The notes under the pieces were generated by a model, which made no database searches, was not told the origin of the DNA, and saw only the letters and a program-made list of their open reading frames with translations. Below, piece after piece: positions 16,105 through 24,889 of a DNA stretch of 64,000 nt. The translations under genes were made by a program, and so were the position numbers. Position 1 is the first letter of the stretch. The number at the start of each line of letters is the position of its first letter. Origin of the DNA: Paraburkholderia kirstenboschensis (GTDB lineage: Bacteria > Pseudomonadota > Gammaproteobacteria > Burkholderiales > Burkholderiaceae); assembly GCF_904848585.1 (NCBI RefSeq), contig NZ_CAJHCR010000017.1:62001-126000 (forward strand). Direction: 5' to 3'.

Positions 16105-17793
16105 ATGCTCGACGGGCTGAATCCGCAGCAGCGTGAGGTCGCAGAACTGCGCCACCACTGTGTCGCGATCGCGTGCCCAGGTGCAGGCAAGACGAAAACC
16201 ATAGCGGCGAAGGCTGCGCTGTTGCTGTCCAACCCGACCGCGATCGTCGGCGCCGTCACGTTCAGCAAGGACGCGGCGCTTGAGTTGCGGGATCGAATCC
16301 TTGCGCTCGCCGGCGACGGCGCTAAAAAGCGCCTGATTGCGGGGACATTTCACTCGCTCGCGTTCAAGCAACTCGGGAAGCGGGATATTGCGACGGATGG
16401 CGATCGCCTGGGGCTGATTACGCGCGTTATCGCGGAGCTCGGACTGAACTGGAAGCCCGAGGAGGTGGTACCCGTCGTCGAACGCATCAAGACTAATTTC
16501 GGTCGGGTCGAGGCGGGCACGCCTGACGCGCAGATCTACGCGGCCTATCAGGCAGCGCTGGAGCGCAACGGAAAAATCGACTTTCAGGACATGCTCCGTC
16601 TTGCCGTTGCCGGCATGGAAACGGGCAAGATCGCACCGTATCAGTTCACCGATCTGCTCGTTGATGAGTTCCAGGACACCGACCCATTGCAATACCGATG
16701 GGTCGAACTGCATGCGAACGCTGGCGCGCAGGTCACGGTTGTCGGCGACGACGATCAGAGCATCTACGGCTTTCGCGCTGCGCTCGGCGTCAGGGGAATG
16801 GAAAGCTTCGCGGAGACGTTTAACGCGCATCGTGTCGTGCTCGGCAGCAACTACCGTTGCCACGGCGAGATCCTCTCCGCCGCCGATCGGGTGATCCGCA
16901 ATAACACCGATCGGATTACCAAGATTCTGCTGGCAGAGCGTGGCCCCGGCGGCACAGTTGCGACAAAGCGGTCTGACGACGAATACGCGGACGCTGTCGC
17001 CGCCGTTGAGACACTGCATCCGCTCCTCAGTGCAGGGAAGTCGTGTGCGATTCTCGCGCGCACGAACCGGATTCTCGACCCTATCGAAGCTGTATGCCGC
17101 TCACACGGGGTATCGTATTTCCGCGCCTCGGGTAGTTCCGTCCTGAACCGGCCTCAAGGCGCGCTGATGTGCAACCTGCTGCAAGTTGCGGAAGGGCGCA
17201 AGCAGAACGGACTGGACGCGGTGCTTGGATACATGGGCACGAGCACACCGCTGCTCGGCGCCCTTCATCGCGACATGGGGCCGGTGCTTGTTCAGCGCCT
17301 GAAAAAGGATCTCGTCGACATTGGTCTGCCAGAAGACACGGCGACGGCATACCGCAGTTTCATGAAGCGTCTGTCTGAATGGCAGGAGATGTGTGAGCGA
17401 CGCTTCTACTCGCTCGTACTGGACGGTGTACACGAGCTGATGATGACCTACGCAAAGAATGATCAGGCAATCCGCGCAATACAGGGCACCTACGATGTGC
17501 TGTCGCGGTTGAGCGGAACCTTTGCGGAGCGCATCGAATACCTCAAGCGCGATAACAACAAACCGGCTGATGGTGCGCTGGTGCTTACGACGATGCACAG
17601 CTCGAAGGGGTTGGAATGGGACCACGTGTGGATTTCACGCGCCGAAGAGGGCGTCGTACCTGACGAGAAGAGCACGGAGTCCGAGGAACGCCGCCTCTTT
17701 TACGTGGCGATGACCCGCGCGCGGGACGGTTTGACCATCGCGACAATCAAAAAAAATCCCGTCTCCCGCTTTCTTATCGAATCCTCCATCTAG
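16105..17793 (+). CDS. UvrD/Rep-type superfamily 1 helicase
   Basis: A 562-residue DNA helicase. Motif I ACPGAGKTKT lies near residues 23-32, motif II LLVDEFQDTDP near 187-197, motif III GDDDQSIYGFR near 214-224, motif V TTMHSSKGLEWD near 495-506 and motif VI FYVAMTRARDG near 534-544. All ATPase and helicase residues are present. It is shorter than UvrD (about 720 residues), mainly through smaller 2B and C-terminal parts. It may process transferred single-stranded DNA or help replication of the element; this is inferred. A second, distinct helicase of this type lies at 35422-36894. Confidence 0.9.
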   Translation: MLDGLNPQQREVAELRHHCVAIACPGAGKTKTIAAKAALLLSNPTAIVGAVTFSKDAALELRDRILALAGDGAKKRLIAGTFHSLAFKQLGKRDIATDGDRLGLITRVIAELGLNWKPEEVVPVVERIKTNFGRVEAGTPDAQIYAAYQAALERNGKIDFQDMLRLAVAGMETGKIAPYQFTDLLVDEFQDTDPLQYRWVELHANAGAQVTVVGDDDQSIYGFRAALGVRGMESFAETFNAHRVVLGSNYRCHGEILSAADRVIRNNTDRITKILLAERGPGGTVATKRSDDEYADAVAAVETLHPLLSAGKSCAILARTNRILDPIEAVCRSHGVSYFRASGSSVLNRPQGALMCNLLQVAEGRKQNGLDAVLGYMGTSTPLLGALHRDMGPVLVQRLKKDLVDIGLPEDTATAYRSFMKRLSEWQEMCERRFYSLVLDGVHELMMTYAKNDQAIRAIQGTYDVLSRLSGTFAERIEYLKRDNNKPADGALVLTTMHSSKGLEWDHVWISRAEEGVVPDEKSTESEERRLFYVAMTRARDGLTIATIKKNPVSRFLIESSI

Positions 17794-17883
17794 TAGGCAT
17801 TCGTCGGTTTCCCCGGGAGTTAACGTGCTAATCGGTCCGATGCCGGAATGTGGCGGGGATAAAAGTGCAAACGGAAAAGAAAC

Positions 17884-17907
17884 GGGGCGCTGAGCGCTCC
17901 TTTTTTT
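17884..17907 (+). terminator. Terminator between convergent helicase and bactofilin genes
   Basis: GGGGCGC (17884-17890) pairs with GCGCTCC (17894-17900), one G-T pair allowed, with a three-base loop, followed by seven T residues (17901-17907). It terminates the helicase operon. Confidence 0.8.
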
Positions 17908-17926
17908 CGTTACGCACGCGAGCGTG

Positions 17927-18319
17927 TCAAGCGGTCCCGGCCGTGCGGGACAACTGCTGGACGTTGCTCGTGGCGTTTTCGATGGTCATATCGCTCTTAC
18001 GCTTGATCTGACCTTCGAGGGAGGCACGCGGGCCAAGACGGATCGTCCCGTAATAGTAGACGTTGCCTTTTACACGGCCGTTGATTTCCAGGACGCCACG
18101 TGCGTGCACGTCGCCTTCCACCGTTCCATCGACGCGCACATGTTCTCCTTCCACCTGGCCTTTCACCATGCCACCCTGTCCGATGTGCACGAGACCGGCA
18201 TTCGAAACGATGTTGCCGTCCACAATCCCAAAGCTGCTGACGCCGTGGTCCAGGATGACATTGCCGTGAATGGAGAGGCCTGCTGCCAGCAGGGTAACGT
18301 TAAGCGGTTGGGGCTTCAT
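17927..18319 (-). CDS. Bactofilin (polymer-forming cytoskeletal protein)
   Basis: A 130-residue protein made largely of short turns of the type seen in bactofilin right-handed beta-helices (GNVILDHGVSSFGIVDGNIV, VRVDGTVEGDVHARGVLEIN, GRVKGNVYYYGTIRLG). Bactofilins form filaments that scaffold envelope proteins. The ATG at 18319 follows GAGG by eight bases; a longer frame upstream overlaps the next gene and is unlikely. It lies 13 bases downstream of a gene for a membrane protein with a long Pro/Ala-rich domain, suggesting that filament and membrane protein work together. A plasmid-borne bactofilin is unusual. Confidence 0.85.
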   Translation of the reverse strand: MKPQPLNVTLLAAGLSIHGNVILDHGVSSFGIVDGNIVSNAGLVHIGQGGMVKGQVEGEHVRVDGTVEGDVHARGVLEINGRVKGNVYYYGTIRLGPRASLEGQIKRKSDMTIENATSNVQQLSRTAGTA

Positions 18320-18332
18320 TGGTAGAGCCTCA

Positions 18333-19190
18333 TCAAAAGAGTTGCACGTCGCCGGTCTTGCCGGCTTGCGCTTTGGGCTGTGTGGTAGCTGCTGGTTCGG
18401 GCGACGCCTCATTGGTTGGCGTGGTCACCTGGTGACGTGTGACATGACGCAGAGGACGTAGCGCGGGACGTGTCTCTGGCTTTGCCGCTTCCTGTACGGG
18501 TGTCGCGACGGGCGCTTTCGACTGGACGGGCGACGGTTGTGGTACCGGCGCTTGCGCCGGTAGCGATCGCACTTGCGAGTCCGCCGTAGGGACAGCTTGC
18601 GGCGCCGGCGCTGCTGAGGCGACTGTCGCGGGCGCGATGGGCGTTGCGGGCCGCTGGATGCGGATCGGTGACGCCGCCGCGACATTCTCCGCGGCAGGCC
18701 GTGCCGTCGGTACCGTCCGGTCCACTACGGGAGCGGATGTCGTTGAAGCGAGCGAGCGTGCGTCGACGTTCGAGAGTGCCGAATGGGTGACGGGCTCAAC
18801 GGAGTCGAGGTCTTTCGAAGTGAGCGGGTGCGCCGGGTTGACGTCGATCGGTCTGTCGCGGGTTGATTCGCTCGCCGGTACGGGCGTTTGAGTTGCTGCC
18901 GAAGATGCGGCGAGAACTGTCGGCGCTGCCACCGTCTCATGCATGGCGTGCCAGATGCGCGCGATGCTCATGCCGCCGACTGCGGCTACCGCCGCAATTG
19001 CGAGCGCAACAAGCGTCGGCTTCCCGACCTTGCTCAGTTTGCCGACGAATTTATCGATTCGAGCGCCGGCCGAACCGCCGCGATCGGGAGCGGGCAAGGC
19101 GGGCATGGCCGCTGTATGGCTGGCGATGTCGATAACCACCGGTTGCGCGGTATATTGCGCGTGCAATGCCTGAATTTCCCTGAGGTTCAT
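18333..19190 (-). CDS. Single-pass membrane protein with Pro/Ala-rich domain
   Basis: A 285-residue protein. A short cytoplasmic part is followed by one membrane helix (about residues 57-75, PTLVALAIAAVAAVGGM) and then about 200 residues of low-complexity Ala/Pro/Ser/Thr sequence, ending in a basic and Gln-rich tail. The ATG at 19190 is preceded by AGGAGA at ideal spacing. The layout recalls envelope-spanning or wall-interacting proteins, but I do not recognise a family. It is transcribed with the bactofilin gene, which suggests the bactofilin may organise it at the membrane. Confidence 0.65.
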   Translation of the reverse strand: MNLREIQALHAQYTAQPVVIDIASHTAAMPALPAPDRGGSAGARIDKFVGKLSKVGKPTLVALAIAAVAAVGGMSIARIWHAMHETVAAPTVLAASSAATQTPVPASESTRDRPIDVNPAHPLTSKDLDSVEPVTHSALSNVDARSLASTTSAPVVDRTVPTARPAAENVAAASPIRIQRPATPIAPATVASAAPAPQAVPTADSQVRSLPAQAPVPQPSPVQSKAPVATPVQEAAKPETRPALRPLRHVTRHQVTTPTNEASPEPAATTQPKAQAGKTGDVQLF

Positions 19191-19211
19191 AGTCTCTCCT
19201 TTGACAGTTCG

Positions 19212-19238
19212 AGCGTAACCACCACGGGGCGATGTCAA
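19212..19238 (-). promoter_or_regulatory. Possible promoter of the bactofilin unit
   Basis: On the minus strand TTGACA (19233-19238) stands 15 bases before TACGCT (19212-19217), about 20 bases upstream of the start at 19190. The -35 is perfect; the -10 is weak and the spacing short. Confidence 0.35.
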
Positions 19239-19281
19239 GTAGCGCGTAGAACTGTCGTCGTGTGCTGAAAACGGCGAGGCG

Positions 19282-19884
19282 TTATTGCTCGCGTCGTTCA
19301 CCGTCGAAGTCGTACTGATCGTTGTCCGGCATGCAGATCTGTACGACCTGCTTCAATCGGCGTTCAGCGTTGTCGAGGATGCGTGCGCGGTCTTCGCCCG
19401 TGATCTTGCCTGTCATCATGCGTTCCGTCGCGCGGGCGTAGACACGGTCGTATTGCGTGAGACAGCGAACGAGCAATCCCGCCAGGGGACGGGTGATGGT
19501 CAGTTCGATCAGATCGTGCGGTAATTCAATCGGACGAACCTGATGACGCAGCAACCACTGCTCGGTCTTGCGCAGCCAATCGGAGGTCTCGCGCAATGCC
19601 GTTTCCAGCGCGCGAACTTTACCGCCGCGTGCGACGGCAATTTTCGCGGCGCAGAAGTTGTAGTCCGAGCGGATGTAGTTGCGCGCGAACTGCGACGAAT
19701 AACGCAGGACGGTCTTTGCGTCTGATTCCGGGTTGATGCGCGATAGTCGCGAATCGCTGGTCAGGCGATCAATGGGTTTCAGTCCACTGCCCGCTGTTGC
19801 GGCAATGGACTGTTCAGGTTTTGGAGCGACGCCTGGCGCTGGATGCGGATCCGGCTCCGGTGTCTGTTCAAGAACGGCGGCCAT
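19282..19884 (-). CDS. Plasmid protein with DUF1845/AcaB-like pattern
   Basis: A 200-residue protein with a Pro-rich N-terminus and a helical remainder. The segment RPLAGLLVRCLTQYDRVYAR and the following helix match the order seen in DUF1845 proteins (hydrophobic helix, Y/F-D, then a second helical pair). The assignment is by eye and moderate at best. Start choice is unsure: ATG at 19884 is preferred, GTG at 19911 is possible, and neither has a good ribosome site. It lies upstream of the membrane protein/bactofilin pair on the same strand with a promoter-like sequence in between, so it may be a separate unit. Confidence 0.5.
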   Translation of the reverse strand: MAAVLEQTPEPDPHPAPGVAPKPEQSIAATAGSGLKPIDRLTSDSRLSRINPESDAKTVLRYSSQFARNYIRSDYNFCAAKIAVARGGKVRALETALRETSDWLRKTEQWLLRHQVRPIELPHDLIELTITRPLAGLLVRCLTQYDRVYARATERMMTGKITGEDRARILDNAERRLKQVVQICMPDNDQYDFDGERREQ

Positions 19885-19911
19885 ATGATTATTTCGGGTG
19901 GTCTCTCTCAC

Positions 19912-20324
19912 CGGCCATTTTGCTCGCGCACGTCAGACGATTTAAGGGTAAAAGCTGCGCTGTTTTCGTCACCTTTCTGACGTACACGGTCTGCGATTTG
20001 CGCAATACTGACTCTACTTCTCGCGTCTCTGACGCATCGACATGACCCCGGCTAGCCCGGAGTCCATCTTCTGTACAAGCCGTGCCCTGTGCATGCTCCG
20101 ACCGGTTGGCCACTGGTGTGGAATTTTCTTCTGATGAGCGCCTAGCCCGCGCTCCCCATTCATTCAGTCATAAAACTCGTTGCCGGCCGCATTCATTTGC
20201 GCCGCGACATCGTTCGGACCCGGACATCGGGTGTTCTCTCTCCAGAGCCTAGTCTGGGTAGAACGATCGTAGTCGACTGAACCGTGATCCTGCGGCGGAA
20301 TTGATTTTCCGAAAATGGGCTGTT
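19912..20324. other. Non-coding stretch between divergent units
   Basis: About 410 bases with no convincing gene. It contains CGCGTCTCTGACGCATCGA at 20022-20040, a 19-base sequence with GCGTC/GACGC arms that recurs exactly at 26869-26887. Promoters for both flanking units probably lie here. Confidence 0.35.
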
Positions 20325-20421
20325 GCGCAGCGTGACCATGCTGCGCGAGGGCGACTTACGCCCTCGTATCTGAGCCTTGCGGCTCCCTGAGCGCCACGAC
20401 CCCGGAAGGGTTGTGGCGCTC
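20325..20421 (+). ncRNA. Four hairpins in a row (structured leader)
   Basis: Within 97 bases four perfect or near-perfect inverted repeats follow one another: GCGCAGC/GCTGCGC (20325-20346), GAGGGCG/CGCCCTC (20347-20365), GAGCC/GGCTC (20372-20385) and GAGCGCCAC.ACCC with its partner (20389-20421, one G-T pair). Gaps between hairpins are only 0-6 bases. The row is followed by a terminator-like hairpin at 20445. It could be a leader RNA of the 20513 operon, a small RNA, or a protein-binding array. Confidence 0.5.
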
Positions 20422-20444
20422 GGGTCATTTTCATCGAATCCCGA

Positions 20445-20479
20445 AACGCGTTCCTCACTCCGAGGGACGCGTTTTTTTT
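20445..20479 (+). terminator. Terminator/attenuator before the 20513 gene
   Basis: AACGCGT (20445-20451) with CCTC pairs with GAGG and ACGCGTT (20462-20473), followed by a run of eight T residues ending at 20479. It lies 33 bases before the next start, so it may attenuate that operon or end the small upstream transcript with the four hairpins. Confidence 0.8.
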
Positions 20480-20512
20480 CGTCCTGTCGTTCCTGTCCCG
20501 AAGGAGGTCATC

Positions 20513-20779
20513 TTGCTTCCAGACCGTCTTGATGAGCGCATTGCCGAAGCGATCAGCCACACGATTGCAGAGGAGCGCACCACTGCAGATACCGCGTCGC
20601 CCGCATGGCGGGCACGGTGCGAGGTTGCCCAGATCGCGAAGTACAGCGATCCGGATCGCCGCGTCTTTCTTTCCCACATAGCCGAACGCCGCGGAGAGGC
20701 GGCAGCACACGAACTGGAGCATTCAGTCAGCGAGTTGCGCACCACGGCCATTTTCTTTCTAGCAAGGAAACCCTCATGA
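20513..20779 (+). CDS. Small plasmid protein of unknown function
   Basis: An 88-residue charged, helical protein. The TTG at 20513 is chosen because a near-perfect ribosome site AAGGAGGT (20501-20508) lies five bases upstream. Its stop overlaps the next ATG (TCATGA), so the two genes are coupled. Conserved-looking segments are PAWRARCEVAQI and RRVFLSHIAERRG. The family is not recognised with confidence. Confidence 0.7.
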   Translation: MLPDRLDERIAEAISHTIAEERTTADTASPAWRARCEVAQIAKYSDPDRRVFLSHIAERRGEAAAHELEHSVSELRTTAIFFLARKPS

Positions 20780-22236
20780 ACGCAGTAGTCAATCTGGTCA
20801 ACGGCCCTGTTCGCAGCGTCGTTGAAGAGCGGGCGTTGCGTCCGCCGGTGATCGGGCACATTCGCCCGGGCATTAAAGTCCTCACATCGAAAGCCCGTGG
20901 CAACGCGCGTGCGGTCGAGCTGTACAACACGATGGTCGCAGCAGGTGATTCGTTCGATACGATCGCTTCCGTGCTCGAGTCGAAATGCAACCTGAAAAAC
21001 GCGCTCGTGCCGAAGAACACCGCATATTTCACCTGCCGCCGCTCGGACTTCAATAATCCGGACGTGGCCGACGAAATCCTCCGGCTCTACGGCGAGGACC
21101 GCGGTGACGGCGTGAAGCTCTACCGGTTTCCCGTACTGTTCGCGTTCAATGACTGGATGCAGAACCTGCCGAACCAGATGACCGTATACGGCACAAATGG
21201 TCGGAAGTTCTTCTCCCAGTACGAGCGCGACGGAATCCGCTATTGCATGACATATGCAAAGATCGAGCGCGATCCGCGTGCGCAACGTGCGGTCCGTCAC
21301 TTCGGCGGACGCACCGTCGTACGTCGCCAGGATGAGGCGATTCCGGACGGCATCTGCGATCCGGAACAGTGCCCGCAGTATCAGGCGCGACACTGCAACC
21401 TGTCTGCGAGTTTCGTGTTCGCGGTGCCGGACATCAAGGGGCTCGGCCTGATTGAATTGCCGACGAACTCGATCTACGTTCTGCAGAAGGCCTACTCAGC
21501 GATGCAGACCGTGCAACTTGCTCGGGGCAAACTGACAGGCACGCGATTCTGGATCACAAAACGCGAGTTCGACATTACGCGGATCAACGAGCACGGCGAG
21601 GCAGTGAGAGCGAGCCAGATGCTCACGGTACTCGATGCAGACATCGATATCGGTGCGTTGCTAGACGCAGCCGATGATGCGCCCTCCGCACTGGAAACGG
21701 CGAGCCGGGCGGTCGCGTTGATCGAAGCGGGCGGCAATGTCGTGCGGCTCGGCGGCGAAGTCGATGCAGCAATCGGTAACGCGGTTGCCGAAGGTACCGT
21801 GATGGACGCGTCCGTCGACCCGGAGGCGGGCACAGGTGTCGGCACGACGGTAACTGTTGGAACTGAAGCTGCGACGGCAAACGAAGCCGCGGCGGCGACC
21901 GTCACCACCGCTTCGACGGCAGGTGCAGGCAATGCGGCGGCTGCCGGTCCGTTGTTGCAACACGTGCTTGCAGCACAGCCGGCGACGGCCGGCTCGATGG
22001 AAACGCTTGCAGACAAGCGCGACCGGATGTCCGACCTGCTGCAACGGCTTGGCCTGAGCGCGGAGGATCGTAAACAGGACTTCCGCATCTACGCCCATAC
22101 GAGGTTCGGGCGCGGCTGGACCGAACGCGAGCAGGACGTCGACCAGATGAACGAGCGACTCGTGCAGGCACTGACCGACCGTGAAGCGTTCGATCGCGAG
22201 ATCGGCGCGGCCAGACAGCCGACGTTTCTCGACTGA
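20776..22236 (+). CDS. Recombination-directionality-factor-like protein (Gp3-like / PF18897 type)
   Basis: A 486-residue protein. Residues 1-260 resemble the plasmid and integrative-element proteins often labelled hydrolase or metal-binding protein, now linked to phage recombination directionality factors: an N-terminal PPVIGHIRPGIKV, then VLFAFNDWMQNLP and a zinc-type cluster CDPEQCPQYQARHC, then NSIYVLQKAYSAMQ. The second half is a low-complexity Ala/Thr/Val linker and a short helical C-terminus. The ATG at 20776 has AGGAAA upstream. If the relation holds, it would control excision versus integration by a site-specific recombinase or have a helper role in element DNA metabolism. Confidence 0.65.
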   Translation: MNAVVNLVNGPVRSVVEERALRPPVIGHIRPGIKVLTSKARGNARAVELYNTMVAAGDSFDTIASVLESKCNLKNALVPKNTAYFTCRRSDFNNPDVADEILRLYGEDRGDGVKLYRFPVLFAFNDWMQNLPNQMTVYGTNGRKFFSQYERDGIRYCMTYAKIERDPRAQRAVRHFGGRTVVRRQDEAIPDGICDPEQCPQYQARHCNLSASFVFAVPDIKGLGLIELPTNSIYVLQKAYSAMQTVQLARGKLTGTRFWITKREFDITRINEHGEAVRASQMLTVLDADIDIGALLDAADDAPSALETASRAVALIEAGGNVVRLGGEVDAAIGNAVAEGTVMDASVDPEAGTGVGTTVTVGTEAATANEAAAATVTTASTAGAGNAAAAGPLLQHVLAAQPATAGSMETLADKRDRMSDLLQRLGLSAEDRKQDFRIYAHTRFGRGWTEREQDVDQMNERLVQALTDREAFDREIGAARQPTFLD

Positions 22237-22422
22237 TCTGACGTTCCTTCAATCCTTGCCAGCCCTTCGGGGCTGGTTTCCTTCCTGCTTCTTTCCTGTT
22301 TCGATTGCGAGAACATTTCAGCAAGCCTGCGTTTGCTCAAATGCTTTCGACCGCGCAACTGCGCATCGAAAAGAGCCCGCCCCGGCGGCCCATTTTCTGT
22401 CTGGCTTTCAAGGAGTCGTCCT

Positions 22423-22542
22423 GTGCGCAAGATCGGCAATTTCACCGCGTTTTTTGGCGCGGACGATGTGTTCAGCAACTGGCATCCCTGCCGCTTCACC
22501 TATCACGCCGTTGCGTTCACGAGCGTTGAACAGTTCATGATG
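22423..22542 (+). CDS. NADAR-domain gene, 5' exon (interrupted by group II intron)
   Basis: GTG at 22423, with AAGGAG (22409-22414) upstream, begins a 40-codon segment ending FSNWHPCRFT...SVEQFMM, the start of a NADAR domain (YbiA-like). NADAR enzymes are N-glycosidases acting on ADP-ribose or riboflavin-pathway intermediates, and some reverse ADP-ribosylation. The family motif E-Q-[FY]-M-M is followed in intact proteins by KA.LF.D, which here appears only after the intron at 24931. Removing the intron joins the frame exactly and gives a 161-residue protein of normal NADAR length. Confidence 0.85.
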
Positions 22543-23143
22543 GTGCGACGCGAAGTCGCGTAAGTAATTGTTTCAGCTAGATGCTTAGCGAAGAAACCTG
22601 CATTTCCGTGTGCAGTAGCCTACTCAAGCTCGCGGTGTTGGTAACGGCACCGTGAGAAGCCTTGAGGACAATGTAGATCGCCTTCGGGCTAGGTGATCCC
22701 GCGAGGGTAGCCGAGAACTCCGAGCACAACTGGGGTTCGGTCGCTAGGCTGATCGGTATGGGTAACACATGTGAACTGTCGATAAACGTCGTTAATTGCA
22801 ACAAGCCAAACGTGCTGACAGGCTTGAACCAAAACGGTACGTGACTGGTTGACCCGCTCATCATTCGGGTCACACGGACGCAACAGTCACCGGCGAAAAG
22901 ACAGGCCCTAACCCGGTCGTGTTACTTACGTGGAACGCGGTAAGCCCGTATATCTCCCGCAAGGGTAGGAGCATCGCAAGATGCGACGATGGATTGCGGG
23001 TATGGGATCGTGGAAAAAGCGAAGGCTCGGTTGTAATGACCGAGATACAGGCAGCTGTTTTTGTCTGGCCCGAAAGGGAGCCCACTTCCACGTGGTCTTT
23101 CATCACGAGATGTATTGAGAAACCTTTTAAGGAAGGAAAGCAG

Positions 23144-24559
23144 ATGACTGCATCGTTGGTAGACGCAGGTGCGCCTTCCCATAACTCGGTAGAGTGGCGC
23201 CAGATTGATTGGTCCCGCTGTCATCGAGAAGTGAGAAGGCTGCAAGCGCGAATCGTGAAGGCAACGAGCGAAGGCCGCTGGGGCAAGGTGAAAGCCTTGC
23301 AATGGCTGCTAACGCATTCGTTTCATGGCAAAGCTCTAGCCGTGAAGCGGGTAACTGAGAATCGAGGCAAGAACACGCCGGGCGTGGACGGGGAAACCTG
23401 GTCTACGCCGGAATCAAAGTCTGCTGCCATTTTTTCGATGGGGCGACAAGGTTACCGACCGTCACCTCTGTGGAGAATCTATATTCCGAAAAGCAACGGA
23501 AAGCTCAGACCCCTGGGTATTCCGACAATCCGCGACCGAGCGATGCAAGCGCTGCACCTACTATCTCTCGATCCGGTGGCTGAAACGATTGCCGATGGTT
23601 ATTCCTACGGTTTTCGTACACATCGATCTGCGGCTGACGCCATAGAACGGTGCTTCGGTGTGCTGGGAAAGAAGGCCTCTCCGCAGTGGGTGTTGGAAGG
23701 TGACATTAGAGCCTGCTTCGACGAAATCAGTCATGACTGGCTACTCGCGAACGTTCATATGGACCGAGCGATACTCCGCAAGTGGCTGAAGGCGGGATTT
23801 GTGAGCGATGGTGTCTTATCGCCCACTGAGGAAGGTACCCCTCAGGGCGGAATCATCTCCCCCGTACTCGCCAATCTCGCATTGGATGGGCTACAGGCCA
23901 TGCTTCGAGACCGATTTACATGGGTTTCGAAAAACAAGCTTAGGGGGTGTGTCAATCTTGTCCGGTACGCGGATGACTTTGTGATCACGGGGCGTTCGAA
24001 AGAATTCCTGGAACACGAAGTACTCCCGGCAGTCGTAGCGTTCCTCCGGGAACGAGGGCTTGAGCTTTCACAGGAAAAAACCCTCATCACGCATATTGAC
24101 CACGGTTTCGACTTTCTCGGTCAGAACATCCGGAAGTACGGCGGGAAGCTACTGATCCGGCCGTCGGATAAAAGCGTGCGTTCGCTGATGGACAAGATTC
24201 GCGATGTAGTCAGAAACAACAAGCAGGTTAAGCAGTCAACGCTGATCCGTTTGTTGAATCCAATCGTCAAGGGCTGGGGCAACTATCACCGGCACGTAGT
24301 CGCGAAAGACACATTTCACAAAGTGGACTTCCTGATTTGGCAATGTTTGTGGCGGTGGGCAAAACGCAGGCACCCAAGGAAACGTCTCCCGTGGATCAAG
24401 AACCGGTATTTTCACCGTGTCGGTCCTCGGGACTGGGTTTTCGCGGCAGATGAGCGAGAACCCGAGTCCGGGCGATGTAAAACTGTTCAAGCTTCAACAC
24501 TTGAGCAAAATAACGATCGTTCGGCACGTCGCTGTCAAAGGCGAGACGAATCCATATGA
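23144..24559 (+). CDS. ltrA: Group II intron reverse transcriptase/maturase
   Basis: A 471-residue protein from ATG 23144, which has AAGGAAGGA just upstream; the frame is open further up but covers ribozyme domain I. Reverse transcriptase motifs include KLRPLGIPTIRDR, EGDIRACFDEI, GTPQGGIISPVLANL and the catalytic LVRYADDF. The maturase (X) domain has VKGWGNYHRHVV and FLIWQCLWRWAKRRHP. The usual C-terminal HNH endonuclease is not in this frame: the protein runs into unrelated residues after DWVFAADE and stops at 24559. The HNH part is found in the next frame. Reverse transcription and splicing functions look intact. Confidence 0.93.
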   Translation: MTASLVDAGAPSHNSVEWRQIDWSRCHREVRRLQARIVKATSEGRWGKVKALQWLLTHSFHGKALAVKRVTENRGKNTPGVDGETWSTPESKSAAIFSMGRQGYRPSPLWRIYIPKSNGKLRPLGIPTIRDRAMQALHLLSLDPVAETIADGYSYGFRTHRSAADAIERCFGVLGKKASPQWVLEGDIRACFDEISHDWLLANVHMDRAILRKWLKAGFVSDGVLSPTEEGTPQGGIISPVLANLALDGLQAMLRDRFTWVSKNKLRGCVNLVRYADDFVITGRSKEFLEHEVLPAVVAFLRERGLELSQEKTLITHIDHGFDFLGQNIRKYGGKLLIRPSDKSVRSLMDKIRDVVRNNKQVKQSTLIRLLNPIVKGWGNYHRHVVAKDTFHKVDFLIWQCLWRWAKRRHPRKRLPWIKNRYFHRVGPRDWVFAADEREPESGRCKTVQASTLEQNNDRSARRCQRRDESI

Positions 24560-24836
24560 CCCAAGGTGGGAAAGCTACTTCGAAGAACGTCTTAACCTTC
24601 GGATGGCGAGATCATTGACCGGTCGGAGGGTGCTCCTGTCGCTTTGGATTTCTCAAGGCGGCAAGTGCGCTCACTGCGGGGAAAAGATCACCAAGCAGAG
24701 TGGATGGCATGTTCATCATATTCGTTGGAGATCGCGGGGCGGGAGCAGCAGTATCTCCAATCTCGCTTTCCTGCACCCCAATTGTCACAGGCAGGTTCAT
24801 AGCCGAGATATCGCAGTTCGTAAGCCGGCTCCTTGA
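24417..24836 (+). pseudogene. HNH endonuclease domain of the intron protein, out of frame
   Basis: This frame carries the missing C-terminus of the intron protein: VKLFKLQHLSKITIVRHV, NPYDPRWESYFEERL and an HNH domain with CAHCGEKI, HVHHIRWRSRGG, then N, H and C-H residues of the zinc and metal site. The join to the reverse transcriptase needs a one-base correction between about 24440 and 24480; removing one C from CCC at 24461-24463 gives a smooth junction. Without it the domain is either not made or made separately. A sequencing error cannot be excluded. Confidence 0.8.
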
Positions 24837-24855
24837 CTGGGATTTAGAAAGGCTT

Positions 24856-24889
24856 GAGCCGGATGAAGGGAAACTTTCAAGTCCGGTTC
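24856..24889 (+). ncRNA. Group II intron domain V (catalytic core)
   Basis: Exactly 34 bases, with the AGC catalytic triad at 24857-24859, a GAAA tetraloop and matching GAGCCGG / CCGGTTC arms. Domain VI with a probable branch-point A follows to 24930. Confidence 0.9.

Noticed and set aside
20325..20421. Reading the row of hairpins as a CRISPR array
   Set aside because: The stems differ in sequence and length and there are no spacers of regular size; no cas genes are in the window.
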